DNA of 64,000 bases from NCBI GenBank assembly GCA_027475525.1, contig JAMWFC010000116.1, positions 2,851,826 through 2,915,825 on the forward strand, given 5' to 3'. The notes under the pieces were generated by a model, which was not told where the DNA came from, searched no databases, and was given only the letters and a program-made list of their open reading frames with translations. The position numbers and the translations under genes are program-made. This DNA comes from Macrolepiota albuminosa (lineage: Eukaryota > Basidiomycota > Agaricomycetes > Agaricales > Agaricaceae). Positions 1-11,979 of the stretch are shown piece by piece; within the stretch, counting starts at the first letter, position 1; the number at the start of each line of letters is the position of its first letter.

Positions 1-151
1 GTGTTTTATGGTTCTTTTATGGTTCTTTAGGGCTTCCTGCTTTACTGGTAGTAATACACTGCTGTCTGTTTAATTTAAGCAAAACGATTCAAATGATTCT
101 GGCTACAAAGTCTGCATAACATGACCTAAAGAAAATTGCGATTAATTGATT

Positions 152-3100
152 TCAACCCCAGCGCCGAGTTGGGCTTGACGATCCTGGCGCACTATCCATG
201 CGAGCCCGTCGTGGCCAACCGGAATCAACAGGCCTTGGCGGATATTCGTTTCCGCGCGGTCGCCCTCTGCCCCCAGAACCTGTGCCACGCCCCCCACGCG
301 AATTCCGACCTCCGCGATCATCGCGTTCGTAGATTGTTCCCGGCTTAGTACCTCCAGGCCTATCCCATGATAATGGTGGGGGACGCTGTGGCGGTGGCTG
401 GTTTGACTGAGGTATTGATGGTGGTTGATATGGTCCCCCTCCACCATATCCGTGCGGGTCGTTCTGCCAGGGTTGGCCTGAGTGTGGAGGATAGACTTCT
501 GGTTGATGTTGGGGAGGGATAATGGAAGGCGGAGGTGGAGGCAGAAGTTGAGGGTGTGGTTGATTTTGGGGCGGCGGAAGGGCCGGTAGGGGAAGAGTGC
601 CGTTGGCTGTAAGCGTCTGGATCATGAGCTGAATTTGTTCTGGAGTAAGGGATGCGACTTCTGCTGCAATGTTGGCTGGTAAAGGAGGGGCCGGCGGTGT
701 TGTTTGAGGGAACGGCGGGGTAGCTGCAGGTGGAAGTGAAGGGGGCTGTATCTGATGCGGCACTGGAGGAAAAGAGGGGATGGCAGGTGCTGGTGGTGCT
801 GGCAGTGGAGCTAACTTTCCTTTGTTGAGCACCCAAATTCCAATCAGGAGGTTAGCCTTTCGAGTTTTTGGCAGATGAAGGTTGTCAAGCAACTCCATGT
901 ACTCTGGCAAAGGATCACTTGACAACAATGGGATGATATATAGTTCACGCCCTGGGTGGTAGTCTTTCGGTTTCATACCCCAGGGAAATATAAGCCCGTG
1001 TCGTCTATCAACCCAGATTAAACATGGCGTTTATGAAGTAGTTGAACGAAGTACTTACCCTTTTGCGATCAGGAAGTCGCTAAGGATTCGGATTCCGATA
1101 TCTTCACCCACAGGCGAAAATGCAACAGCAATAAGTTCTTTGGCAGAGTTCATCCGCATCTGTAGAAGAAACTTGCTTGAATTATCGACCGGTACGCGGC
1201 CGTCGATACGGAGAAAATCAGAAGGAAACAATGTCCTCCAAAGCACTGAATTATGCTCCAACGGACTTCCTCCCACCTGACGGGCGTTTACAGATACCTC
1301 TTGAGGTACGGTGGAGTCCAATGGCATGGAGATCTAAAAGAGTCGTGAATAAGGCAAGATGAACGATAATCGAAAACCTCAAACCTTTCCGGTCCACACG
1401 TGCGGGAGTGCATCAAAAACTGCATGTTGTGCCTCAATTAAATTGGCACCAGAGTCTTTCTCTTCCAGAAGCATATCAAAATCATAATCATCTGTCCCAC
1501 CGCCGCCCTCAAAATTAAATTGGCACCAGAGTCTTTCTCTTCCAGAAGCATATCAAAATCATAATCATCTGTCCCACCGCCGCCCTCAAGATCCATGAGC
1601 GTATCCTTGTCGTCGGCGACGGCCTTGGAGACGAGGTAGAAGCTGATGGCACTTCAGTCGGTGGTCAGGTTTTGGAGCATTCCAAAGTGCATCGAGGTCG
1701 AACGACGAAGAATTCGAACGCTCACCGATCTGAGCGAGGGGAAAGTTTCCGTCGAAAAGATCGGAGATGGGATGGCTCAGTAGACCCTAAAGAGGTCTTA
1801 TTCTCGTTGATAGCGGCGTGTGGACTCGTGGTGGTGAGGATGAGGGCACTGGAACTGTTGATGTGACAGGTACCTCCTCATCAATGTTGATGAAGTCCGC
1901 AAGATTGAGCTCGAGCTCTGCAGTATCGACAAAAGGCTGCGGACAGGTACCTCCTCATCAATGTTGATGAAGTCCGCAAGATTGAGCTCGAGCTCTGCAG
2001 TATCGACAAAAGGCTGCGTGAAAGTGGGACGTAGGACTGCTTCATTCAAAAAGATAGCTGGAGACGAGGAAGTATCTCTCCGGGCATCAAAGCGTGGATA
2101 GGGACAGCCGGAGGTGCGCCCCAAGGTTGTTGAGGCTGCGCCACGATAGGCGATTCTGGTGGAATAGAAACCGAAGCAGTTCGTTGGCGCGGTTGATTTT
2201 GTGTTCTCAGTCTCGCGAGGCGCTCTCGTTCTCTCCTCTCCTCCTCCTCCTGGCGCGAACGCTCTTCATCCTGCGTTGTCGTTACTGTTTCATAGACAGT
2301 CTCGATGTCCTCCAGACCTTTGTGTGTGATTTTGGCACGTGGTGCAGTAGTAGGCTTTAAAATGGAATACGCCAGCGCTTCTTTCTCAGCAATTTTAATG
2401 GATTGTTTCGTCTCCTCGTTGGCTAAATCAGTAGAGGACATAAGAGAGATTTCTTTAGGTGTTATCTCAGAAGACACTATCCGCTGGTGAATGACGACGC
2501 GATCAACTTTGCTCAAATTAAATTGAAGCATACGGGTGTTATCTCAGAAGACACTATCCGCTGGTGAATGACGACGCGATCAACTTTGCTCAAATTAAAT
2601 TGAAGCATACGAAAACGATCCCTGTGTAGAGTCATATCAATAAACTTGTACCTAGACACCATCAAAGAACGCTTACTTGTAATTCGACCCAGCGTGGGGC
2701 TGACCAGCCTTGTCCTGCTCAGAGTATATCTCAAACATGCATCTTTCGAGTTCATCAGCAAAATGTTTAGATTCGTCCACTAACGCTGCCTTCTCTTCCT
2801 CCGACAACTCTTCCAGAGATTTCTGGATCAGATCAATCTCACCATTCTCGTTGCTTTTGCGTACATGCGGATATCTGAGATATACGTCCCGGAAAAGTTC
2901 CTCCAACTTCGTCAGGCAATATTTCCGTGTTGGATCGTCAGTAGAGCCTTGAGCATCGGATTTCTTCCTCTTGGGAGGAGGCGTATTTGTAGAACGACTG
3001 CTCTTGCGTTTCAAAGCACTATTATTGGGCGGCGGAGAGCCATTCATTTTTTTTATTCTGTGGCGACGTGGTTTGGCATCATCAGACACTTCAGTGTCAT

Positions 3101-4461
3101 CCGATGAAGTGGACAAACGACGCGCGAGACGCTTGGGAGGAGTCAGATTTGAAAATTGAGAATGATCAACGACAACGCACATTGCTAGTACCTTTCGCCT
3201 TAATTTTCGGTGACTCTGCTACATATTCATCTTCACTACCTTCATCGACTTCAGATTCGGACGGAGGGAATTCGATGGGGCTGTCTCGTTTGACCCTTTT
3301 CGCGGCTGATTCATTTCGTGCGGATGCATGTTCTGCTTCGGTGGGCTTCTCGAAGGCTTCTTCCCCCTCCCAAGTCACTAAAATACATAGAAAAGGGTTA
3401 GAACAACGTTATGAACACGAAACGCAGAATAACAGATAAAGGGAAAAGGAAATTATGCTGCGTCGACTATCATAGAATAATTTATCTGTCTACAAGTCAT
3501 GGCAATCATCTGTGACTCTTGCAGAGCAAACAGCCTCTCAGGGTAACTCAGGAGGATGAGAACATTCAAAGTCACCCTTGAACCTTGAGGTAACTGGGCA
3601 GTTTACTCTACGGGTCTTCCAGACAGAGACACAAGAATGAAAGTCGTTACTGACAGACAGACGACACCAATGACAAAAAAAACGAAAATTACATAAACTT
3701 GTATTCTCCACGACTACAAACCTCGTGGAGGACACCCAAGCTAACGAGGTACTTGAAATGGACCAAGCGTACTCACTAGTAGTTCGAAGACCCGTTGCCG
3801 TGGCACAGGAACCCAAGCTAACGAGGTACTTGAAATGGACCAAGCGTACTCACTAGTAGTTCGAAGACCCGTTGCCGTGGCACAGGAGGGCAAATATATA
3901 CATCTAAACGAACACAATGGTTAGCATAATGGAAGGTTTTCGAATTGTCCAACACTCACTAATATCGTCCGCCTCTTCTTCCTTCAGACCAATACATCGA
4001 AAATGATACCTTCGTTGAAAAAATGAGTACGTCGCATGGCATGACATGTTCAAGGACTCACCAAGTCCTACATTCCCCACATTGAACCATCGGAGAACCA
4101 TCATCAGCCGTCTTGCATAGACATGTTCAAGGACTCACCAAGTCCTACATTCCCCACATTGAACCATCGGAGAACCATCATCAGCCGTCTTGCATAGCAG
4201 TACACGGGAGGCATGGATCGAGTCGACTTCCTCTGCGTTGTAGAAATCACGGCTTTGGCGGGTGTTTTCATTGGGGTTTGCGCCCTTGCTTTTCATATTT
4301 TCTTTTTCTTCAGGTTGATGCGATTCCGCAGTCGTTTGTGAAACCTTGCGAGTTTGAGTCTTCGATTTTGACTGTGGCTTGGTTGATAGTTCTTGTGAAA
4401 CCCTGGACGTAGAAGCCGCCGTAGCCGCCGTAGCAGCTCTTGTTCTCGCACGAGTGCTCAT
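152..4461 (-). CDS. BYE1: BYE1-like PHD / TFIIS-central / SPOC transcription factor
   Basis: Multi-exon gene read from the ATG at 4461 down to TGA at 152. Domain order is that of the yeast Bye1 family, which binds RNA polymerase II and modulates elongation in the nucleus. A basic Ser/Thr-rich N-terminus is followed by a PHD finger (about 4210-3830; MVQCGECRTW, then YHFRCIGLK in the next exon). Next come an acidic linker, a TFIIS central domain (about 3010-2400; RKYCLTKLEELFRDVY, then FRMLQFNLSKVDRVV), an acidic stretch, and a SPOC domain (about 1400-850; LRIDGRVPVDNSSKF, then LLSSDPLPEYMELL). The C-terminal tail is Pro-rich with RG-rich motifs. The last intron is 1005-1058. Five 77-bp duplications fall inside the gene. 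Two oddities in the PHD finger: the first ligand pair reads Val-Leu-Leu-Cys instead of x-Cys-x-Cys, and the final Cys-Pro-Ser-Cys needs one extra base. Identity is secure from three domains; exact exon borders are not. Confidence 0.85.
1436..1589. repeat. 77-bp perfect tandem duplication 1
   Basis: Copies 1436-1512 and 1513-1589 are identical. Lies in the BYE1 exon encoding the acidic segment just before the SPOC domain and shifts its frame. Probably an unmerged contig overlap. Confidence 0.95.
1865..2018. repeat. 77-bp perfect tandem duplication 2
   Basis: Copies 1865-1941 and 1942-2018 are identical. Lies in the BYE1 acidic exon (peptide ELNLADFINIDEEV). Confidence 0.95.
2458..2611. repeat. 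77-bp perfect tandem duplication 3
   Basis: Copies 2458-2534 and 2535-2611 are identical. Lies in the TFIIS central domain exon of BYE1. The same peptide (MLQFNLSKVDRVVIHQ) therefore appears in two different frames, and dropping one copy gives a single continuous domain. Confidence 0.97.
3734..3887. repeat. 77-bp perfect tandem duplication 4
   Basis: Copies 3734-3810 and 3811-3887 are identical. Covers the end of the PHD-finger exon of BYE1 and the following splice donor. Confidence 0.95.
4043..4196. repeat. 77-bp perfect tandem duplication 5
   Basis: Copies 4043-4119 and 4120-4196 are identical. Covers the exon coding for MVQCGECRTW of the BYE1 PHD finger and its splice donor. Confidence 0.95.
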
Positions 4462-4464
4462 CAC

Positions 4465-4618
4465 TGAGTTGCACGATTGAGAAGAAAACGTGTTTCAGGC
4501 TCCGCTCCTAACCTGAGTCATGTCACATGCGCAAAAGCACTTGAGTTGCACGATTGAGAAGAAAACGTGTTTCAGGCTCCGCTCCTAACCTGAGTCATGT
4601 CACATGCGCAAAAGCACT
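4465..4618. repeat. 77-bp perfect tandem duplication 6
   Basis: Copies 4465-4541 and 4542-4618 are identical. Lies directly upstream of the BYE1 start codon. Confidence 0.95.
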
Positions 4619-4835
4619 TGAAAATAGCAGAACCAAATAGATTACTTTTCACACGCTTATATACTTCCCTGATACCATTCCAAATTGTTTCTCGCCACAA
4701 ATCCTCATTGCGTCCCTATTATATGCCTAACCACTCATATTTTTTTGACTCTTTGCAAATGTTTTCAGTGATCAGAGCATATCATCACCAAAGGGCACTA
4801 AGATCATTTGGTCATATATGGGGATTTATGAGGTT

Positions 4836-4989
4836 TCAGAACAATTACATGTAAGTGGTATGATAATGTTATATTTTGCATGTTGCATTTGTGATAATTA
4901 GTGTCTTTTACATCAGAACAATTACATGTAAGTGGTATGATAATGTTATATTTTGCATGTTGCATTTGTGATAATTAGTGTCTTTTACA
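4836..4989. repeat. 77-bp perfect tandem duplication 7
   Basis: Copies 4836-4912 and 4913-4989 are identical. Intergenic. Confidence 0.95.
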
Positions 4990-5216
4990 GGACACATGAA
5001 TAAGCAAGGAATGTATTTTGACATGATGAGGTGTTGATTGTGAGCTGCTCAACTGTAGATATCACATAGTAACATAGTAACATGTTAGTGACAGTGAGAA
5101 AGGAGTAGAAAAAGGGGTGCTGATGAGCCTCATGCCAGGCTAAGTGTAGAAAGCATCAATTTGAGCGCTTAGTCTTAGCACTTCATGATTGACATTTGGC
5201 CATATTTCAGCAATAA

Positions 5217-5370
5217 CTCGGCACTGAATCACCACAGAAATGATGTGCCAAGGGTCACATGACTTAGCACCCACTTAACATGGATGACCTGCCCTCGGCA
5301 CTGAATCACCACAGAAATGATGTGCCAAGGGTCACATGACTTAGCACCCACTTAACATGGATGACCTGCC
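5217..5370. repeat. 77-bp perfect tandem duplication 8
   Basis: Copies 5217-5293 and 5294-5370 are identical. Intergenic. Confidence 0.95.
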
Positions 5371-6085
5371 CTGAGTGTATATAGTTTCAATCGCAAAAGA
5401 CGAGACAGACAGCTTAAACATATTATTTTGCTGCTTCGCTGCTGATACTTTCATTTGATCTAGCATACAGCCACTATGCATTGAAACTTTAATCTGTTAA
5501 AGGACTTTAGTCCTTCTAATACATTACGCTGCTGGTCTACAAATTCATTTACGAGTCGGGACGGCCACGATTGCTGAAACATGTGCGAACTTGTTGCCGC
5601 ACTCTTTGTTCATGCTTGGTTCGGACATTGTTCATCTTTGTGCCTCGGGACTCCTCGTGTCGATCGAAATCTGTCATCGATCGAGGTGCCTTTGGACTCG
5701 TACCTGAAGTTCCTCCAAAAGTCCAACTCTTGCCTTAACAACAAGCTTCTGACGGAAGGTCACTCATGAGCAGATCACTGGTCTCCCAAGTCATACCATT
5801 CACTTTCCTTCTCCGTTTCAGATGTGAAGTGATTGACCGTTATCAGTTGTTATCAAGTTTTTGCCATCCGAACGACAAGGAAATGGTCAATTGAAGCCGC
5901 CGATGTGAAGAGGCCATCTTCAACCATCAACGGCCGCCAATCAAAAAGAATGGAAATCCTCGGCCACATTCCTTTAACGTGGGCAATGGACAAGGCCACG
6001 ATATTAAAAACAATGGCTGATCTGGTGGTCCCTTTTAGGTTTTTAGGGTTCCTCGTCGCGTTTTCTTTTCAATCCAATTGACCTC

Positions 6086-7544
6086 ATGTTGCTCTCGAAA
6101 ATTTACTTTGTCGTCGCCGTCGTCGCCCTCGGTGCATCCCCTGTGGTCTGTGGGCCTACAGAAACCAATGCGCAACGTATGGCGCGTGGACTCCCTCCCT
6201 TACCGCCAAAGTTCAAACGGACCGTTCCTGGGAGAAGAAACGATGGACCACCAACGCCTGCCTGGGGTACATACCACTTTCCATGTTCTGTCATTCTTCC
6301 TCATCGATTCCTTTCAAGGTTGGAATCCCAAGCCATCAACAAAGCCGCCTCCGCCTTCCATGTTCTGTCATTCTTCCTCATCGATTCCTTTCAAGGTTGG
6401 AATCCCAAGCCATCAACAAAGCCGCCTCCGCCCCAGCTTCCACGTCGTACGGCATTGAAATCGGCTGCGCTTTTGTTCTCTGACCATACTTTTATAGATA
6501 CTCAGGATGTCTTGAGGTTCGCGATGACCAAGGCAATGCTCTAGGTCGCGTAAAGAACACAAATACTCTCTACCGATGTGTGCAACTTTTCTTTTCCCAA
6601 TTCATGGTTATACTAAGGGTACCTGTCATTTTTTCAGAGGTGGACTGAACCTGTCGCAGATGACGTTGACCTCAAAGTCAGCTTCAACGTACCGAAGTTC
6701 AGCACACCATTTGACGTCCTGGCTACCGTCAGTAATAGTTTAATGTTTGTTTGTCTATACACGCCTGATATCGAGCACTTTATCAGAATCCTGTGTTCCC
6801 GGAACCCTACTACGTCGGTGCAGCTGGTACTTTGGATATCGATTCGTTGGATAAAACGAGCAAGAAGTGGGTGTTTTACAATTCGATTTTTCCTTTTACT
6901 GACTGTCTCACCTGAAGCACTCTTGCCTTTACAAACGTACAACAGAGTATGGTTGTTCTAATCTCAGACTGTGTGGAATTTGATATTGAAGAATTTCTTT
7001 CTACAGCATCTGCAGGTTCAGTCCCCGTGCCGTCTACTTTTAATTCGACACTCGTAGTACAGTCCGCCATTTGGTCCTTTGACAGCGATTCTAGCCAGCT
7101 TACAGGTGAGATCGCTAGAATCCCATTTCTTTCATCTTGATCTAACCCGTGGCTGCAATACAGCACAATACCTTAATCCTGATGGAAGCTCTCCTGCAAC
7201 TGTCCTTGCATACGACAGTCATGCCGTAAGTTGATGAGCTATATATGTTGCTTTTATTTCATCACATGGAGCTGACAAACTCTCATCTGCCAGAACAGTC
7301 TATTCTTCGTGGGAGACATTGATGCTTACAACGCAGATAACGATGACCCTGCTTCGGCAGTTGTAAGTCTGAGCTTTCTGTGATACAGAAACAATTTGAT
7401 TGATTTAATGGACAGAACCTGTTCCTCGTCGGCACTGATGAAAAAAATGGTCTGGAGAATGATAACGCCGAACACGGCAACAATGACCAAGGACACGACG
7501 AAAACAGTCAACACGGTAGCAACAACCAAGGAAACGAGAACTAA
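6086..7544 (+). CDS. Small secreted protein of unknown function
   Basis: Starts at ATG 6086 with a clear signal peptide (MLLSKIYFVVAVVALGASPV) and a Pro-rich stretch (ARGLPPLPPKFKR). It then continues through about eight short exons with beta-rich blocks: EVRDDQGNALGRVKNT, PKFSTPFDVLATV, VQSAIWSFDSDSSQ, NSLFFVGDIDAYNA and NLFLVGTDE. It ends in an Asn/Gly/His-rich hydrophilic tail at TAA 7544. The mix resembles uncharacterised secreted proteins common in agaricomycetes; no enzyme motif is visible. Exon 1 ends at 6266 (GT at 6267). The acceptor of exon 2 lies inside a 77-bp duplication, so it appears twice. The join near 6480-6500 is uncertain. Confidence 0.7.
6279..6432. repeat. 77-bp perfect tandem duplication 9
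   Basis: Copies 6279-6355 and 6356-6432 are identical. Contains the end of intron 1 and the start of exon 2 of the secreted-protein gene, duplicating its 3' splice site. Confidence 0.95.
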
Positions 7545-7680
7545 AACCTTGAACTCTTGAGCTATTCACTACATCGCCCGTGCCTGCTTGTCACTCTCTA
7601 ACTACTTAAGAACTTTTTCTTCTTGTAAATCCGCTTCAGACCGAATTCCTAGGACGTTTTATGGTCTCTCGCCAAACCAA

Positions 7681-7834
7681 ATTAATATTGCAGTCTTCCT
7701 TTACATCTATCCTGTAGGACTTACGTTACTCTGGGAGTAGCCACGTATAATCAGACGATTAATATTGCAGTCTTCCTTTACATCTATCCTGTAGGACTTA
7801 CGTTACTCTGGGAGTAGCCACGTATAATCAGACG
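7681..7834. repeat. 77-bp perfect tandem duplication 10
   Basis: Copies 7681-7757 and 7758-7834 are identical. Intergenic. Confidence 0.95.
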
Positions 7835-8305
7835 TTGGTATAATTGGTACTGTAACAACATGCTGGCGATTCGACGGTGATAATGGACATGACTTAGATT
7901 CCGATATGGTAACTGATTCGGCACGTTTCATACGCGGACATTTAAGCTTGTAAACGTTTTGTTCTCGTCAAACGATCACCACAAGAATTGGACCCTTGCC
8001 TTGTTTCAAGTTTATCTGTTATCTCCAGAAGGTTAAAACGCAGGGAGGCGAAAGTATATGTCAAGCACCTCAGGTAACGCCTGAGCATAATATATATCGA
8101 TTGACCATCGATCGCATGTGTAAGGAGACACCAGGAATGCGTGCGATGAGCCTCGATAAGCTCAAATTGATATTGAAACAGTGCACTACTTGTGTGGTTT
8201 TTAAAGCAATTGAAGGAGTCACGTCGTTTACCAATGAGTTAGAGACGAAAACGAGGCCGTCACGGCCAGCGTGCAGTTGTAGGACGTTTGCAAGCATATT
8301 TAACA

Positions 8306-8459
8306 TTGGCATTCACGAGGCGCCATTTCATCAAATAAAATATCGTAAAGCTAATGAACCCTTCCTACATGACGGATGGAGTTTGGCATTCACGAGGCGC
8401 CATTTCATCAAATAAAATATCGTAAAGCTAATGAACCCTTCCTACATGACGGATGGAGT
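8306..8459. repeat. 77-bp perfect tandem duplication 11
   Basis: Copies 8306-8382 and 8383-8459 are identical. Intergenic. Confidence 0.95.
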
Positions 8460-8635
8460 GCTCATTTTGCAATGAATTGAATGGTGCATTTGCCAGCGTG
8501 GTGTGGCGTTAACCTGTCAACACGCGGTTATGAACTTTGTTGAAGCGTGCTGGTCCACGACTCATGGATTAATCAAATATAGTTCCTTTTATTTTATTTC
8601 CAAGGCATAGCACCCCCTGAAACCTAGTTGCAATT

Positions 8636-8789
8636 GCAAAACCTTAACTCAACATGGCAACTATCTACTGTCGCAACTGATCGTCATCATCTTCCTTTGT
8701 CAAAGACCAACAGCAAAACCTTAACTCAACATGGCAACTATCTACTGTCGCAACTGATCGTCATCATCTTCCTTTGTCAAAGACCAACA
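8636..8789. repeat. 77-bp perfect tandem duplication 12
   Basis: Copies 8636-8712 and 8713-8789 are identical. Intergenic. Confidence 0.95.
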
Positions 8790-8883
8790 TCATATGAATG
8801 TGTTGTCTACGGCAGCGACTAGGAAATCATCTCAGATGATCAAAGATGGCGGACTAGAAAAAACTAGCGAATAGTAAATGCGA

Positions 8884-11842
8884 CTATATTCTAGTCAACG
8901 GTGGTACCATTCTCCGGTTAAGTGCTCCTATACTCGCAAACACACTCTTCGGGACAGAGGATACCCCACGCGCAAATGGTCGATTTGTAAAAACCTGCAT
9001 ATTTATGACTCAGTTAAGACGTAACTTGAAGTAGGAAGGCATCTCATACCAACTCATCAAAAATGATTGCGGGAACTTTTTTCTCGACTAGGACAGAACT
9101 GGGGTGTATCTTGACAATCTGATGGCGACATGAACGCAAGAAGAACGGAGTTTATAATTGACATACCGTCTGGCCCATTGTCTGTTTGTATGAACCATCC
9201 GGCTGTAGGAAAGCAGAATTTTGCGCAAGACCAAATGCCAGACTTCGCAGTACAGGATCATCCTTGTCTCCACACGACACTTTCCAGTCAATTTTGAGCC
9301 GTTCACATGTCTGTCTGAGCTGGTTCCTAATATCTGCGGCTTCAAGTATAGTTCGCTCGTTGATGAAGTGTTTTCGGCACCAGTCACGCCGCACACTTTT
9401 GCTTGTACTTCCTGCTGCGACTTCTTGATAAGCTCGCACAGCGTTGAGGATGGTGAGATGGTCGCCTGTAGTGTGACGAAACTTGCGCCGGACCTCAGCC
9501 GCAACATCGCGTTGTTCTGTAATGTCGACGAAGAGCTTTGAGGATGCAGAGAGTACAGAGATGATATCTAAAATTTCCGAAGTACATCCGTTCTCCCCGG
9601 CAGCAATGATTGAGCGAGCATGCACAGGCTCGAGAGGAAAGAGGGCCATGTTACGACCAAGGAGTGTCAACTCTCTTTTGGAATCAATTGCATCGAGCAA
9701 CCATAATGTTCGGAGAGCCGAAGCGACTGTGTGCGGGTTAGCCTGTGATGGGATAGAGGTAAAGAACTCACTGGACTCTATGTCTGGCATGTCCATCAGA
9801 TCCAGGGCTTCTAGATCTTGCTTGAGACATTTGAGTTGGAGGATACTGGATGTCAAACTGCAACGCATAATCTCTGGTTCAGGGGCCAGTTCCATCTTAT
9901 TGAAGGCATCTTCTGTGTATAACCTGAAACATACACCCATCCCCTAGAAACCATCAGTGGAAAGAAGAATTACAAATACGAGCTTTAAGATACCTCACGT
10001 CCTGCACGACCAGCACGCTGCATTGCGGATGATTTTGTTATTGCTTTTGTTAGCAGCGTGTCGAAGCCTGAAGGAAGTAAATCATCTGACTTGTACCTAT
10101 ATTAGAAAGCTTTTACCTCCACCTGTCTTTCTTGCTAAGTATTGCTTTTCCTTGCACATACCGGTATCAATGACATATTTGACTCCAGGTATTGTGATAG
10201 ATGTCTCCGCAATGTTGGTTGATAGAATACATTTTCTTGTGTTTGGTGGTGTCTGGACGAAAACCTTGGCATTTTGACCAGGAGCCTGAGCGGCATACAT
10301 AGAACATATGAGAACCTGGATTGCAACGAGGTCGAAAGACTGCTTTGAGGCCCAGAAACAAGCCAATCACCTCTTTCTCATCTTTCGGGAGTTGATTAGC
10401 GAAAAGTCGTATCGATTTTTCGACGCTTTCTATGTCCTCCTGGCCTGCTCCAAAGCTTAGCATCTGGATTGATTCAATAGACAAAACATGCCTGGAAGAA
10501 ATATCAAAACATCGCCTGGAGGTTGATCTGTGTGGATTTGGAAGAACGTCCGCATAGCGGAGTCTACGTAGTCCGTCTGCCCTTCGGAAGCATGGTATAT
10601 TTTGACCGGATGTTGTCGTCCCTTCACGTACAAAATTTTTGCGCTAAGTGAAGAAACTTAGTATGAGGCCGGAGTGGGACAAGAAATAGGCCTACTTGTC
10701 AAAGAAGTGACTGAACTTCTCTGCATCCAAAGTAGCACTCATAATCACGATTTTGAGTGGGTTCAATTTATTCGCGTTCTCCTTCCCTTTGCGATCACTT
10801 CCACCTAAGTAGCACTCATAATCACGATTTTGAGTGGGTTCAATTTATTCGCGTTCTCCTTCCCTTTGCGATCACTTCCACCTAATGATTCCTTTCCTTC
10901 TGTATTGTCTTAAGATTGGCGATGAGCAGGTCTGTCCGAAGTGTCCGTTCATGTGCTTCATCTACGATGACAACACTATACTGGCTGAGCATTGGATCTG
11001 ATAGGAGCTCTCGAACAATCATGCCGTCCGTCATGTACTTGATGCGGGTCTCTCGACTAAAGCGTTCATCAAACCGCACAGAGTAGCCCACCAATTCTCC
11101 CACACGCGTGTTTTTTTCTGCCGCCACGCGTTCTGCGAGAGATGTCGCGGCAACTCGTCGCGGTTGTGTGACCGCGATCTTGCCTTTGCCGGCAACTCCA
11201 GATTCAAGGATGTATTGCGGGACCTCTTAGGTCAAAAAATGTCAACCAAGAGGCAAGTAAACGAGTAAATTGACATTTACGAGTAGTTTTTCCAGAACCT
11301 GTCTCGCCGAGGAGAACCGTGACATCGTTATTTTGTATCTCTTGTATGAGAGCATCTCTTCCTAGAAGAGTGTTGACATTAGAACCGTTTGAATTGCATA
11401 GATCCCACCGACCTTTTGCTATGGGAAGCTGATTTCGCTGTTCTTGTAAATGCGCGACGTTGAAAGGATTGCTGGTTCCTGGCATGAAAGGGCTGTCGTC
11501 AGGACCAAGTCGATAACACAGCTTTTTCTTCTTTGATTGGTATGCATCTTGCTGGTGCTGGATGCCATTGGGTACGACCTTGAGAGGTGTTTTTCTTCTT
11601 CTGTCCTCGTCGTCGCTCACATCGACACAATTGGGGCGGGTTTTCTTTCGATATAATTTGGCATGGAGTCGGTGGTATACAGACTGTTGATCTTTGCCCG
11701 CCAGGGGTATGCCGGTGGATGAGACTGGCATTTGAGTTGTAGCGACCACGACGGTGGCCGACATCAACTTCAAAAATATGTTACTTTTGCCAAGATCATC
11801 CCGCCTTCCGGGCCGGTATTCCGTCGACATAGAGACCAACAT
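8884..11842 (-). CDS. DHX33: DEAH-box ATP-dependent RNA helicase, DHX33-like
   Basis: ATG at 11842, stop at 8884. All helicase motifs are visible in order: motif I GETGSGKTT (about 11300), Ia TQPRRVAATSLAERVA, II VIVDEAHERT (about 10960), III MSAT, IV/V LSTNIAETSITIPGVKYVIDT (split here: LSTNIAETS, then ITIPGVKYVIDT), VI QRAGRAGR (about 10015). The helicase-associated and OB-fold regions follow (LGRNMALFPLEPVHARSI; later IHPSSVL). Last introns are 9119-9166 and 8995-9049. Length and the LVGYSVRFDE segment fit the DHX33 branch of RNA helicases (rRNA synthesis and translation roles are known from animals), but DHX35 or a related DEAH protein cannot be excluded. A 77-bp duplication splits the region around motif III. 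Confidence 0.85.
10730..10883. repeat. 77-bp perfect tandem duplication 13
   Basis: Copies 10730-10806 and 10807-10883 are identical. Lies in the helicase gene; duplicates the segment that encodes the lead-in to motif III and breaks the frame. Confidence 0.95.
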
Positions 11843-11979
11843 GTGCTCGTTTCACGTCACTTAGTTCTACTTTAAGTACTTGCATTTGAGACGCATAATA
11901 AAGTTTACACTGATTTTACATTTATTGTGATGTTCTGTTGGATTACATGGTTGCAAACATAATCATGCACGACTACTAC

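Larger units (their letters stand above)
4619..6085. other. Intergenic stretch, no gene recognised
   Basis: No coding exon or RNA gene recognised. It separates the divergently oriented BYE1 gene (minus) and the secreted-protein gene (plus), so it should contain both promoters. Small open frames at 5581-5769 and 5833-6081 have no recognisable features. Two 77-bp duplications lie inside. Confidence 0.5.
7545..8883. other. Intergenic stretch, no gene recognised
   Basis: Lies between the convergent ends of the secreted-protein gene and the helicase gene. No exon with splice sites and no RNA gene recognised; an open frame at 7996-8415 lacks features and is interrupted by a duplication. Holds three 77-bp duplications. 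Confidence 0.5.

Noticed and set aside
7996..8415. 139-codon open frame
   Set aside because: No domain, no splice context, and it runs through a 77-bp duplication.
9483..9947. 154-codon plus-strand open frame
   Set aside because: Exact antisense of the conserved C-terminal helicase exon; no features of its own.
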